From positions 1 through 45,995 of the IMG/VR virus record IMGVR_UViG_3300018080_003996: a DNA stretch of 45,995 nucleotides; one strand, written 5' to 3'. Below are positions 9,601 through 17,562 of the stretch, piece after piece. The stretch's first letter is position 1. Each line of letters starts with the position of its first letter. Below the pieces are notes generated by a model. It was given only the letters and a program-made list of their open reading frames with translations, was not told the DNA's origin and ran no database searches. The DNA comes from a virus. Position numbers and translations under genes: made by a program.

Positions 9601-12271
9601 CGGGCTCGATGCCCCGACAGCACCAGCTTACGGTGGCAACGTCGTTCTGAATTCCGAGATTACGCGTGACACGGAGGCTTTCTTCGATCGTGGCTCCAAA
9701 TCGTTGCTGTTCCGTCCGTTCCAAGATCTGAGCATGACCATGCAGGGTGTCACGACGGATGTTCCGCAGACACTCTTTGGTCCCAGCGGCTACCCGAACC
9801 CGGCTCTCATCCCGAACGGATGGGATGGTCCAAAGGACGATGCTCAGATCTTCACTGCGGGTCTCAAGATGGGCTACGCGGTGCCGCATCAGTGGATGCC
9901 ACGATTCGGTCGGCAAGACATTCCCTACTACCAGGACAAAGGCCCGGCATACGGGATTGGAAGGTTCTTGGATGGAATCAGCCATCTGTTCACGGATGGA
10001 ACGGATGTCACCAATCCGGTCTTCTACGTCATCGGTGGAGCGGACAACCAGTCTGGCGGTAACTTGGTCACACGAATGTTGCTCCAGACGGGCACGACTT
10101 CAGGTTTCAAGTACGGTCAGTATGGAACGATCACGGGACCGACGACTCCAGCGTACCAGGGTCGTTTGACCAGCACGATTGGTACGGGAACGCCCGAAGC
10201 GGCTGAGGTCACGAGCTATCTCGCGAGTGTCACGTCGAGCGACTTCGGCAAGGGATTGACCGGCATCCAATTCCCGCCCTACCTTGGGATGGCTCGCCTC
10301 TACGGTGTCTACGATCGACGTGACTTCGTGGCAAAGGGTGGCGTCACTTACGACACGGATCGGGTGACTCCTCTAGCGAGCAACGCGGTCAACCTGTTGC
10401 GTCGTGACGCACGCAAGCAGACTCTCTTCTTGTGTGAGGATGGTGCCTACGATCTCACGGGTGTCCGGGGCGATCACACGTACATCATTCCGTTCGATGC
10501 CATTGACATCAACAAGTCTCCGTCGTACATCGCTGGCGAAACGCCCGAGGATCTGGAGTACGTGGTCGAGTTTACGTGCTTCGGTTTCGCCCGCGGTTGG
10601 GTCACTGAGAACAACTTTGTCATGGCTCGACGCCACAACGGCGAAGGAACGCTCGTCTCCGACACGGACAATCCCGAGCTAGAGAATCTCCGCATGACCA
10701 TTCCTCATGCGGCTCCTGAGTCGAGCGTGTACGTCGCCTATGAGCGGACTGTCTACCAGGGTGACCCATACATGACTCGTGCGGGTGCGACTCGGACGAC
10801 TTCGGACTACGAACACACCTACGGGCAGATCGCTCAGTCGGATGCCTATGGGCTCAATACGAGCATCCAGCAATTTGATGCCGCTGGAGTGCAGATTCCC
10901 GAGCGGCCCAATGCACGTTCGTTCCAGGTACTCGCGTCCCTGGACTTCTACACGACGCTGGGAAGCGGGAACATCGGTGGAGCGCTCTATCCGGGCACCG
11001 AGACGGACGTGTGCTACACGGAGGACACCCCGATCGCTTCGACGCGGACTCCTCCGTTGGTAGATACGCCTGCGTTCCGTGTGCTTCCCAGGGCGTTCTC
11101 GGAGGGACAGAAAGAGAACGTCAGCCGGGCAAGACTCGATCTGCGCATCGATGGCAACAACGCTACGTTCAACTTCGGCACATCACACGTCGAGATCAGA
11201 AAGCTCGACGGGTCACTGATTCTTTTCACGGCATTCAACGGTGTCACGGTTCAGCCTGATGAGTTTGATGCGTCTTCGCCGGATGAGGTGGTCATTGCAA
11301 AGGAGTTGACGGCCAAGATCAACGCACGGACGGAGCTACTCGATACGCTGGTAGCTCAGAACGATCGCGATTCACAGGTCATTCATCTGATTGCACGCCC
11401 GGTGGGTGAAGAGGGCAACGGCATCCGGGTGTCCATCAACGACACCACGAATTTCACGTTGCTCGTGCCCACGACGGGTGAAGAGACCGTCGATGCCGTG
11501 ATCACTTCCGACTTCATGTCGGGCGGCATGGATTTGAGGATGAACGCGGGCAACGGCGGCACTAAGCTGGACTTGTCGGGCATGATCGAACGATTCCCTC
11601 TGGGGATTCTGGCGAGAGACCAGGACTTCATCGGAGAGAATCCTCTGGGAGACACGGCGAGTGCTGTCCAGACGACTCTGGGCGGCATCCGGCCCAATCA
11701 GCAGTTGCTACCCCTGACGGAGAGCGGTGGAGAGGAATTCACACCGTTCACGGGTGGACCGGGAGAGCTAGCCGGACAAGGCGACGGTGGAATCCTTCAA
11801 TACGAAGCGTACACGGACACGACTCCGGGCGGATCGAGGAAGTATCGTATCTTCCGTGGCGGTGGTTCGGTGTTCGTGCTCAGTGGCAAGAACCCCGGTG
11901 GTCCGATCGATTGGGTGAGCGGGGATCTGGCGGGAGCGTTGCAGCCTGTTCTCAAGGGAGGGTTGCTCGCCTGCAAGGCACTCCTTGTTCGGAATTTCGA
12001 GGAGGTTGCTTTTGCTACGGAGGACCAGACGACAACGGGCGATGAGATCCAGATGGTGGTTCTGACGCACGGCATCTTGGGTGACGGCAACGTGACGCAA
12101 GAAGGTGTCGAGATAGACGGCATCATTTCGCCCACGGGATATGGAGAGGGGCTCACGGCGTCCGATCGCTACAGGCTCAGCGGAAAGCCGATGTATACGG
12201 GTAGGGTGCGTGTGACTCCAGACCCGGCAACGATTCCTCTGGCTGTGTATCCTGGAAGAGATAGCGAGTAG
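6653..12271 (+). CDS. Giant virion-type protein, 1872 aa
   Basis: ATG at 6653 is preceded by a purine run (GCGGAGTTGAG). The first about 60 residues contain a helix and a phrase (ITVLQAGKPPLDSEINLLQQ) reminiscent of the 'QQGR-LDADWNE' start of large phage/tailocin structural proteins of the DUF6519/DUF4815 kind; this resemblance is weak. The rest is a long mosaic rich in Gly, Asn, Asp and Thr, with many short beta segments and no enzyme motif or membrane segment. It is the largest gene of the structural block and its last one: a small protein and the membrane protein follow at once. A baseplate-wedge or fibre-like role is inferred from size, composition and position. Confidence 0.75.
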   Translation: MTTDFGPGVSRTLEALARQFQITVLQAGKPPLDSEINLLQQADSEAFQQFVRSQIHSGFFLDPTRPQDDFVTDPLNSNQFRFGQQKRDDNGAVEELAPIVWANVNGMIIPVVGTANTEAGATDNIVTLNPPPDSDTRIDFIFLEAWRVLVAPNPSPDNKPAADKIWKYGNVEYGQTNIDDDLIDPAIGFETTERVQIQYRIRVVGEGSGAGVSPALDVYPDGLDDPNVRAQGPLSTPSTQAYAVWTNMREELGDPSLWRAGNGNPTNDFGTIDGYIYAIPICAIFRRNNQPFVAVNLSGNPNQNGAFNRNPSAALLTNPREGAKLLTQMTLVNDMAAAQFTLDTDIEVDNLIGSGFDDSNHTLTQVFMVIDNEVIGISSIDTTVSPATVRVPAGGRGRWGTDPLFHGGRELPGNVVGSGTPVYFFNTRPGSIGKYADEIHEDDFLDMRRGVNLGDWDYERLILHNVSALMRNRLRSTWKQSGVPGGDTEGVLVQEVDYLDQDGATPNPNGTEALDGPDGIREIWSDAATIQTRVTSLLDNDGTMSSGFIQTFDDLTFWGAGADFKPAGFMNNLNNTTPGFMNGTTIFMYIGGDSGSVGARKTFRDGTTRAVRFINPKEFWKAADASTSEVGMQHPVTLLWTSTDQANAGVQTAGAGLQALIPAGPGETPSEHPGAMYPLRSLDFEKPFIVLGGVVNSVLNLTGIDPTADLHDNSTDPGTIPAGEGEIELTGFDFDAAGDWYSLTSSGDFANDPSLVVYPLVRGSRTLYDMLTAGGKDETGSSSELYLIMYGDDQSTQNNGAFQVIGAGTVGYTTKTTGAVNRLRVRFLSEGVTLFDVTSTGTLSAEGRSMEHNAEDGEGSASGPAAMTITLTDIEAVAGGGANPWNAANINPLTAPGKTLEEPYNYKCLVNMTLLYHPGRGGMARVADKIERVTMQSPPAQILQQTGVALDSTFPAATGAPGNPPEANFTKVHIQTWNRLPSLGLDAPTAPAYGGNVVLNSEITRDTEAFFDRGSKSLLFRPFQDLSMTMQGVTTDVPQTLFGPSGYPNPALIPNGWDGPKDDAQIFTAGLKMGYAVPHQWMPRFGRQDIPYYQDKGPAYGIGRFLDGISHLFTDGTDVTNPVFYVIGGADNQSGGNLVTRMLLQTGTTSGFKYGQYGTITGPTTPAYQGRLTSTIGTGTPEAAEVTSYLASVTSSDFGKGLTGIQFPPYLGMARLYGVYDRRDFVAKGGVTYDTDRVTPLASNAVNLLRRDARKQTLFLCEDGAYDLTGVRGDHTYIIPFDAIDINKSPSYIAGETPEDLEYVVEFTCFGFARGWVTENNFVMARRHNGEGTLVSDTDNPELENLRMTIPHAAPESSVYVAYERTVYQGDPYMTRAGATRTTSDYEHTYGQIAQSDAYGLNTSIQQFDAAGVQIPERPNARSFQVLASLDFYTTLGSGNIGGALYPGTETDVCYTEDTPIASTRTPPLVDTPAFRVLPRAFSEGQKENVSRARLDLRIDGNNATFNFGTSHVEIRKLDGSLILFTAFNGVTVQPDEFDASSPDEVVIAKELTAKINARTELLDTLVAQNDRDSQVIHLIARPVGEEGNGIRVSINDTTNFTLLVPTTGEETVDAVITSDFMSGGMDLRMNAGNGGTKLDLSGMIERFPLGILARDQDFIGENPLGDTASAVQTTLGGIRPNQQLLPLTESGGEEFTPFTGGPGELAGQGDGGILQYEAYTDTTPGGSRKYRIFRGGGSVFVLSGKNPGGPIDWVSGDLAGALQPVLKGGLLACKALLVRNFEEVAFATEDQTTTGDEIQMVVLTHGILGDGNVTQEGVEIDGIISPTGYGEGLTASDRYRLSGKPMYTGRVRVTPDPATIPLAVYPGRDSE

Positions 12272-12273
12272 CG

Positions 12274-12693
12274 GTGAAGCATATTGCTCAACAGAGCATC
12301 GATTCCAAGATCCGTCGTCCTTGTCTCCAGCGATGGCGACAAGAGCTTAGGACCGCGCTCCAGAATCCTGCACTTCCTCCAGAGCAACGGAAGTTGCTAG
12401 AGGAACGACTCGCACGTGCGGGGCAGCCCAGGATCTATCGTGCGGACGATCCGGCTCCGCCAGGAGCCATTGACTCTGGGCCGATGCCCACCAAACCGAG
12501 GACTCCGAAGCCAGTCGAGCTAGTGGAGTTTTCCTACGAATCTCTAGCACAGAAGCCCAAGGTCATGTTGCTCGCGTATGCGGCAGCGAATGACATCGAG
12601 CTTGAGCCAGCTTGCACGAAGGCTCAAGTCATTCAGGCCATTTTGGCCTGCTGCTACAACGATTACAACCAAACCAAGGAGATGGATGCATGA
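12274..12693 (+). CDS. Small protein with HeH/SAP-like C-terminus, 139 aa
   Basis: The likely start is GTG 12274, two bases after the previous stop, with purines AAGAGATAGCGAG upstream. The N-terminal half is a charged helix (Gln/Arg/Glu rich), followed by a Pro-rich linker at about residues 55-85. The last about 50 residues contain the pattern AAANDIELEPACTKAQVIQA, which fits the helix-extension-helix (HeH/LEM/SAP) fold common in small phage structural and assembly proteins. The stop overlaps the next start (ATGA at 12690), so translation is probably coupled to the membrane protein. A head-tail or tail accessory role is possible; function is unproven. Confidence 0.6.
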   Translation: MKHIAQQSIDSKIRRPCLQRWRQELRTALQNPALPPEQRKLLEERLARAGQPRIYRADDPAPPGAIDSGPMPTKPRTPKPVELVEFSYESLAQKPKVMLLAYAAANDIELEPACTKAQVIQAILACCYNDYNQTKEMDA

Positions 12694-13265
12694 GTCGCCT
12701 GATGTTGAGTGCGCTGTTGGCTTTCTTCCTGATGCCTGTGGCGACTTTGGCCGCAGGTCCCGAGGCTGAGGCCAAAGCTGCGGTCGAGACCAAAGAGGAT
12801 GCCAAGGCCGATGCCAAGGCGGACGTGAAGGAGGACGCCAAGGCTGAGGAAGGCGAGGCAGAGAAGCCCGAAGCAGAGGAACCAAAAGAGGATGCCGAGG
12901 GTGACGTTGCGCCGACTGAGGAGCCCGAGCCAACGGCGGAGGAGATGGTCGAGATGGGTAAGGGCATCGTCGCAGCCGCTCGGTCACACGAGTGGGCTTT
13001 GATGCTCGCGGGCATCATCATGTTGATCCTGAGTTTGGCTCGCCGGTTCAAGCTGCTCGCGAAGCTGCCGACCAAGGCAGTGCCGTGGGTCTCTGCGGCG
13101 CTGGGTGTGCTCGCTGTTCTAGGGGATGACCTGGCAACGGGCGGGGCGATCACGGTCTCACGGCTCGTACAAGGGCTGCTCGCCGGGCTTGCGGCCTCTG
13201 GGGCATGGGGATTGATCGGCAGGCATCTGCCGATGATTGGAGCCCAGAAAGCCGAAGAAAGCTAA
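12690..13265 (+). CDS. Secreted/membrane protein with three hydrophobic helices, holin-like
   Basis: The start is ATG 12690, overlapping the previous stop and preceded by a strong AAGGAGA at 12676-12682. The 191-residue protein has an N-terminal signal-type helix (residues 1-22), a long Ala/Glu/Lys/Asp-rich charged stretch (23-88) made of near-repeats such as EDAKADAKADVKEDAKAE, then hydrophobic segments at about 102-117, 131-146 and 154-176. Its position after the structural genes and the clustered hydrophobic helices fit a holin or other lysis membrane protein, but the long charged linker is unusual for a holin. A virion-associated membrane protein is the alternative. A terminator follows directly. 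Confidence 0.6.
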   Translation: MSRLMLSALLAFFLMPVATLAAGPEAEAKAAVETKEDAKADAKADVKEDAKAEEGEAEKPEAEEPKEDAEGDVAPTEEPEPTAEEMVEMGKGIVAAARSHEWALMLAGIIMLILSLARRFKLLAKLPTKAVPWVSAALGVLAVLGDDLATGGAITVSRLVQGLLAGLAASGAWGLIGRHLPMIGAQKAEES

Positions 13266-13283
13266 GGATCCTTGTACGTTGGA

Positions 13284-13318
13284 GGCCGGGTTCCTTCGGG
13301 AGCCCGGCCTTTGTTTTG
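13284..13318 (+). terminator. Rho-independent terminator
   Basis: A ten-base-pair stem with one G-T pair (13284-13293 with 13300-13309) closes the loop CTTCGG and is followed by TTTGTTTT. It lies 19 bases after the membrane-protein stop and ends the structural transcription unit just upstream of the shared promoter motif. Confidence 0.85.
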
Positions 13319-13344
13319 GTTGCGTGCGGTTTTCGCGCCGAAAT

Positions 13345-13373
13345 GTAAACTTCTGAGGGAATGTCGCGTAGAG
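13345..13373 (+). promoter_or_regulatory. Shared phage promoter motif, copy A
   Basis: GTAAACTTC, 11 bases, then CGCGTAGAG. Read as a promoter, the hexamers GTAAAC and GTAGAG are 17 bases apart. It lies between the terminator and the start at 13382, only 8 bases before that ATG. The identical architecture recurs at 14592, 18932, 31807 and 32663. Confidence 0.7.
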
Positions 13374-13381
13374 GGGTCAAG

Positions 13382-13540
13382 ATGATCACCTACGCAGCCC
13401 TCATGCTCATCCCCGCTGTTTCCTCACTTTTGGTGTTTGTGGTGGCGCGTGAGGTCATTCCTCTCTTTGTCGAGCCCCACGAGCCCGCGCCCAAGCGGCG
13501 GAAGCGTCGCAGGATTCGGCTTTCAGCGAAGGCGGCATGA
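13382..13540 (+). CDS. Small membrane protein, 52 aa
   Basis: ATG 13382 follows GAGGGG with suitable spacing. The protein begins MITYAALMLIPAVSSLLVFV, a single hydrophobic helix, and ends in a strongly basic tail (KRRKRRRIRL), so it should be a one-pass membrane protein with the basic end probably cytoplasmic. Its stop overlaps the next start as ATGA at 13537. It is the first gene of the unit led by promoter copy A. No family is recognised. Confidence 0.6.
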   Translation: MITYAALMLIPAVSSLLVFVVAREVIPLFVEPHEPAPKRRKRRRIRLSAKAA

Positions 13541-13788
13541 CGATGGCTTGCGAGAATCTGGCCGAGCGTCGTGAAGCCGCGAAGGCCAAGGCCCGTCGAG
13601 CCCGAGCGATGAGGAGTCTCAACCCGCGAATCATTCCTTCTGGGTCGCGAGTGTGTCAGATCGGGCACTGTCGCCTCGATGCGGTTGTTGAGATCGACTC
13701 CACCGTGGGGCGAGGCCGCTTGCACGTGTGCCAGCATCACGCATACAAGTCGGCCCGGTGGGTCGAGATAGGCGAGGGGACACCATGA
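13537..13788 (+). CDS. Small putative zinc-binding protein, 83 aa
   Basis: It starts at ATG 13537 by a 4-base overlap with the previous gene. The N-terminal about 30 residues form a basic Ala/Arg/Lys helix. The second half holds C40, H44/C45, C65 and H67/H68, a spacing that could bind one zinc ion. Both ends overlap neighbours, so it belongs to a tightly coupled operon. Function unknown. Confidence 0.6.
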   Translation: MTMACENLAERREAAKAKARRARAMRSLNPRIIPSGSRVCQIGHCRLDAVVEIDSTVGRGRLHVCQHHAYKSARWVEIGEGTP

Positions 13789-14141
13789 AGCCTCTGGTCA
13801 GATTCAAGCGCGGCGAGCGTGAGAAACGAACCAAGTCTGGCGAGCCTTGCGGAGATCTGGTGCGTCGGTCCCACTGTGGGCTGTGGAAGATCGTTCGGAG
13901 GGAGTACGTCCTTCCAGTTGCTTGTACGTCCTACGAGCTTTACTTGCTCGACGCCGATGGCAGCGTCCTCTGGAGCGAGAAGAACGCGGATTCCTTAAAG
14001 GAGGCTCGCGAGGAAGCCGAGGACATCACCCGCAATCCTTGCGAGCACTTTGGTGAGGGCAGCATCGAGGCTACGCGCATCGCGACGGTGTTAGGAGAGA
14101 AGCTGGATGAGGCTCTCGATGGTTGGGAGGGGTCACGATGA
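13785..14141 (+). CDS. Unknown protein, 118 aa
   Basis: ATG 13785 overlaps the previous stop and follows GCGAGGGGAC. The N-terminus is basic. A central stretch contains alternating strands (ELYLLDADGSVLWSEK) like a small beta-hairpin domain, and the C-terminal half is an acidic helix. Its stop overlaps the next start at 14138. No known family recognised; it is likely one of the small early-type accessory genes. Confidence 0.6.
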   Translation: MKPLVRFKRGEREKRTKSGEPCGDLVRRSHCGLWKIVRREYVLPVACTSYELYLLDADGSVLWSEKNADSLKEAREEAEDITRNPCEHFGEGSIEATRIATVLGEKLDEALDGWEGSR

Positions 14142-14575
14142 GAATCGATCCAGATCCAGACCCTCATTTTGAGTACCAGATTCAGGCGCTCGTCAGATTC
14201 ACGGCCGGGGAGTTGCGACTACTTCGGCATTTCGCTGAGCAGCACTACGATCTCAAGTGCCGGTCGTTCTTTCAGCCTGGCAGTTGGGGCAACGCTTGGC
14301 GTACCTACTTCGTGAAGGATGGCGATTTTCTGGATCCCTTCGATGAGTCGTGTCCGGCAGATCTTGAGAGCGAGAGCGTGACGGCAACAGCTTCCGTGCA
14401 TCATCTCGATACGTGCCTGAAGATTCTGGAAGGGATCGCGTTTGAGCGCGACAGGACTTTCATCGAGGCTGCGCTCAAACTCCGTCAAGACATTCTGAAG
14501 ATCGTTGATGCGATCTATGCCGAACACAAGCGCATCCGTGGGGAGGCTGTGGCCGTTTGCCTGGGCGCTGAGTGA
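14138..14575 (+). CDS. Unknown protein, 145 aa
   Basis: ATG 14138 is preceded by GGGAGGGGTCACG, a good ribosome site. The protein is mixed alpha/beta, with a central aromatic segment (SFFQPGSWGNAWRTYF) and a long C-terminal helix (about residues 100-140). No catalytic or metal site is clear. It is the last gene of the promoter-A unit; promoter copy B follows 16 bases after its stop. Confidence 0.6.
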   Translation: MRIDPDPDPHFEYQIQALVRFTAGELRLLRHFAEQHYDLKCRSFFQPGSWGNAWRTYFVKDGDFLDPFDESCPADLESESVTATASVHHLDTCLKILEGIAFERDRTFIEAALKLRQDILKIVDAIYAEHKRIRGEAVAVCLGAE

Positions 14576-14591
14576 AAATTTGCCCAGCGAA

Positions 14592-14620
14592 GTTAACTTT
14601 TCCGCCGATTTGGCGTAGAG
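14592..14620 (+). promoter_or_regulatory. Shared phage promoter motif, copy B
   Basis: GTTAACTTT, 11 bases, then GGCGTAGAG: the same 29-base layout as copy A with one mismatch in the first box. It lies 18 bases before the ATG of the WGR-PARP gene, whose ribosome site GAGAGGAA lies between. Confidence 0.7.
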
Positions 14621-14638
14621 CACCACACGAGAGGAACC

Positions 14639-16336
14639 ATGCCACGAAAGCTCGGACGTAAGGAATTTCCCTCTGCCCACAGCGCCGACGACTTCACCTA
14701 CCAGGGTCGTCCCGCGAAGGACCAGGACGACTTCGGCAGCGACGTTGGGCTCGCTGACATGAAGTGCGTCAACCAGTTTGGCAGCAACAACAACAAGTAC
14801 TACCACGCTGGAGTGGTGAAGGCGTCGGACGGTTCGTGGTGGGTCTACTTGGAGTGGGGTCGCGTCAAGTCAGGCAAGTCATGGAACGGAGGGTTCACGG
14901 GACAGGACTTCCAGTTTTGGGCGTGTACGTCGGAGAGCGAAGCTCGCGAGGCTTTCGAGAAGCAGTGCCGCAGCAAGAACATCAAGCGGCTGGAGCAGAA
15001 GGACGGCATCTGGGTTGGTCGGAAGGGCAAGGATGGTTACGTCGTCCAGAAACTCGCCACTCGTGAGAACGGGCTGCCCGATGCCTACACGATCAAGGAT
15101 GCAAGCGGCGTTTCTGGCGAGAAGAAAGCCGCCAAGAAGAAGGCCACCAAGAAGACCGCGAAAGCGAGACCAACGCAGAGCTACCATCCGCAGGAAGTCA
15201 AGCTCGTACAGGATCTCGTTGGCGGTACTCAGACATACGTGCAGCGAGCCGTCACCGAATCCGGTGGCGTGACTCCGACGCTCGATGCCATCGAGGAGGT
15301 TCGGGATACGCTCATTCCGAAGGCGATGAAGCACATCGCTCGCGTGTCCAAGAACACGCCGCAGGGCGCGATGGCTCAGGCAGCCTACGATCACAGGCTG
15401 GCCGTTGCTTGCACGAAGGACAAGAAGCTACAGGAGCTTTCCAACTACGTGGCGTCTTTGGTACCGCGACCAGACCCAGGGCGGTCGGCGGACGCAGAAA
15501 CGCGAGCACTGGCTACGGTGTTGTCGTCGGGCAACATTCTCACTCTACAGCAGGATCTCGATACGTTCGTGTCTGCGCTGGAGAATGAGGATTTCGACGT
15601 GGCCGATCAGAGGCAAGTCGTGGGCGTCGATGTGGACGCTCGCCTGAATGCGCAGGTTCGTTGGCTCGATCCCAAGGGCAAGATGGGCAAGTGGGTCGAG
15701 GCTACCTTCTGTGCGATGAGCAACAATCGCCACAGCCATCTGCGTGGGCGGCTGGTGATCAAGAACATCTTTTCGGTGGTACGGCCAGACCGCGATGCCA
15801 AGTTTGTGGCCGCGGTCAAGAAGGTGGCGAAGGCACGGAAGGGCAACTTCAGTCACTTCGCGCGCATGCAGCCGAGGCGGCGGCAAGACCTGTCGGATCT
15901 CTCAGATTTGGCGGCGCAAGCCAATGTGTTTTTGGGCATCCATGGAACGCGCGCAGTCAACGTGGCTCCCATCGTCCAGACTGACTTGCGGTTGCCTCGA
16001 TCACTGCCGGGTGCTCTGCTCACGGGAGCGGCTTTCGGCCACGGGATCTACGAAGCGACGGACTGGCGCAAGAGCCATGGCTACACGGGCCACTCTTCCT
16101 CCTATTGGGCGAGCGGCGGCACGATTCGAGGCCGGGGATGGTTCATGTTCCTTCAGGACGTGATCATGGGGCAGGCGTACATGTGTCGCTCGACGGGTTC
16201 GTGGTCCACGCCGCCGAACAAGTGCGACTCGGTTGCGGCCTATCCCGAGTTTTCCAGTGTCGTCAACGATGAGCACATCGTGTTCGATCCCCACTATCAG
16301 AGGATCAGGTACATCATCGAGGGCGACATCAAGTGA
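14639..16336 (+). CDS. WGR-domain poly(ADP-ribose) polymerase (PARP-type ADP-ribosyltransferase)
   Basis: This 565-residue protein should transfer ADP-ribose from NAD+ to protein or nucleic-acid targets. Residues about 40-140 are a WGR domain, with the signature W73-G74-R75 in LEWGRVKSGK. A Lys/Ala linker (161-176) and a helical region (about 181-320), equivalent in place to the PARP regulatory domain, follow. The catalytic domain fills the C-terminus: H435 in the IHGTR motif, Y471 in GHGIYEATDWRKSHGY, and a final Glu, E545, in NDEHIVFD, matching the NEYIVYD region of PARP1. The H-Y-E triad is therefore intact. ATG 14639 follows GAGAGGAACC and promoter copy B. No zinc fingers or BRCT domain are present. 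WGR domains bind DNA ends in PARP1-3, so DNA-triggered modification is a fair inference; the phage target is unknown. Confidence 0.93.
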   Translation: MPRKLGRKEFPSAHSADDFTYQGRPAKDQDDFGSDVGLADMKCVNQFGSNNNKYYHAGVVKASDGSWWVYLEWGRVKSGKSWNGGFTGQDFQFWACTSESEAREAFEKQCRSKNIKRLEQKDGIWVGRKGKDGYVVQKLATRENGLPDAYTIKDASGVSGEKKAAKKKATKKTAKARPTQSYHPQEVKLVQDLVGGTQTYVQRAVTESGGVTPTLDAIEEVRDTLIPKAMKHIARVSKNTPQGAMAQAAYDHRLAVACTKDKKLQELSNYVASLVPRPDPGRSADAETRALATVLSSGNILTLQQDLDTFVSALENEDFDVADQRQVVGVDVDARLNAQVRWLDPKGKMGKWVEATFCAMSNNRHSHLRGRLVIKNIFSVVRPDRDAKFVAAVKKVAKARKGNFSHFARMQPRRRQDLSDLSDLAAQANVFLGIHGTRAVNVAPIVQTDLRLPRSLPGALLTGAAFGHGIYEATDWRKSHGYTGHSSSYWASGGTIRGRGWFMFLQDVIMGQAYMCRSTGSWSTPPNKCDSVAAYPEFSSVVNDEHIVFDPHYQRIRYIIEGDIK

Positions 16337-17562
16337 TGCGCACGCACTCTGGCAGCCCAGCCAAGAAACTCTGCCAGGCTGAGGGTGTTCTTGGCGCGAT
16401 TGCACGACGCACAGGATGGTACGACGTTATCGGGAACGTATCCTCGTGTGTTGTCTATGCGGTCGACTCCCAAAGCTGGGTTGTCTCCACAGTAGGCACA
16501 AGGAGAACGAAACAGAGCCACGCAAAAAGCGCTGTCGAGAGCGAATTCGTAGCCACGGTTGCTTGCGCTCCACTTGCATTTTCTGAGTCGCTTTCGCTCC
16601 GCAGGCGTGGGTGCAGAGGTCGAGGGCGAGACAACGGGGCTCCAGTCATTCAATGGTACAATTCGAGATATCCACTGAAGGAATTCTTTGACCGACTTGG
16701 TTCCTTTTGCGAGATTGCAGGTTTTGCAGCAGGGTACGATGTTGTTTTTGACGTAGCCCAGACGATTGTCCAATCGGTCGATTCCGTTGCAGCGGTAGAA
16801 ACCGTAGAGCGACGTTCTGCTCACAATTCGAGGTTTCGCCCCGCAGTAGTGGCACGTTTGTTTGAACAGGGTCTCAGCTTCAATGAGCGAGATCTCGAAT
16901 GGCAGGTTCCGTTTGCGTGCGTTTTTGAGGTAACCGTAGAATACATTGTTGCGGACGGAGACTCCGAAAGGTTTGCGGGCAGTTTCATCGCGGAGGCAGC
17001 CACAACTGCGCGTTGTTCCTTTGTACAAGGTCGAAGACCCCACCAAAGTCTCTCTGCCGCAGTCGCACCGACAACGATAGGCCCAACCAGGGCCGGATTT
17101 GGGCCGGATTTTCTCAAGAACAGTGAGTCGCCCAAATCGGGTGCCGGACGGGATCGTCGGCGATCGAACACAGCCACAGCTTTTGACCGATCCCGAGCGA
17201 AGGCTCCCTGGGAGCACGACGGTTTCATTCCCACAGTCGCATCGGCAACGAAACGCCGTCTGGTGTTTTCCCGAAGCCGAGGTTTGGGTGACGGGCTTCA
17301 GAACTATGAGGTTTGCAAATCTTTTGCCAACGAGATCTGCTTTGCGGCTACAGCCGCAGCTTCGGGTTCGGGGAAGGTTGCCTCGTGTAACCCAGTGCTC
17401 TTTGCCACAATCGCACCTGCACAAACACTGGGCAGGAAACGAACCTTTCTTTCCTTGAAACTCAGCAATGACTACGAGGTTTCCGTGACGTTGCCCAACC
17501 AATGTTCCCGGTCGGTCCTTCGGCAGTTGGCGCCCTCGGGTCTTTGCAACGCTGGGTTTCAT
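16297..17562 (-). CDS. Reverse-strand HNH homing endonuclease with two HNH modules
   Basis: This is the only convincing gene on the minus strand. I chose the ATG at 17562 (421 aa). It lies 13 bases downstream of a perfect TATAAT on that strand and starts just before the usual VGQRxGNLVVI-type opening. An upstream ATG at 17604 would add 14 residues. The protein has three repeats of a CRCDCG...SCGC cysteine module, typical of phage HNH nucleases. It then has two HNH modules, each with CxYCG, a GIDRLDN or GVDRIDN core and CxxCNxAK. The 3' end runs 40 bases into the PARP gene before meeting a stop, as expected for an element dropped in behind that gene. It should cut an unoccupied target and promote its own spread. 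Confidence 0.9.
   Translation of the reverse strand: MKPSVAKTRGRQLPKDRPGTLVGQRHGNLVVIAEFQGKKGSFPAQCLCRCDCGKEHWVTRGNLPRTRSCGCSRKADLVGKRFANLIVLKPVTQTSASGKHQTAFRCRCDCGNETVVLPGSLRSGSVKSCGCVRSPTIPSGTRFGRLTVLEKIRPKSGPGWAYRCRCDCGRETLVGSSTLYKGTTRSCGCLRDETARKPFGVSVRNNVFYGYLKNARKRNLPFEISLIEAETLFKQTCHYCGAKPRIVSRTSLYGFYRCNGIDRLDNRLGYVKNNIVPCCKTCNLAKGTKSVKEFLQWISRIVPLNDWSPVVSPSTSAPTPAERKRLRKCKWSASNRGYEFALDSAFCVALFRSPCAYCGDNPALGVDRIDNTRGYVPDNVVPSCASCNRAKNTLSLAEFLGWAARVRAHHLMSPSMMYLIL
16328..16338 (+). repeat. Left copy of 11-bp direct repeat flanking the HNH element
   Basis: ATCAAGTGATG covers the last sense codons and stop of the PARP gene. The same 11 bases recur at 17674-17684 on the other side of the endonuclease gene, 1346 bases away, at the start codon of the next + strand gene. 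Confidence 0.6.

Noticed and set aside
14570-14600. Terminator before the PARP gene (CTGGGC...GCCCAG)
   Set aside because: The loop is long and no T-tract follows.
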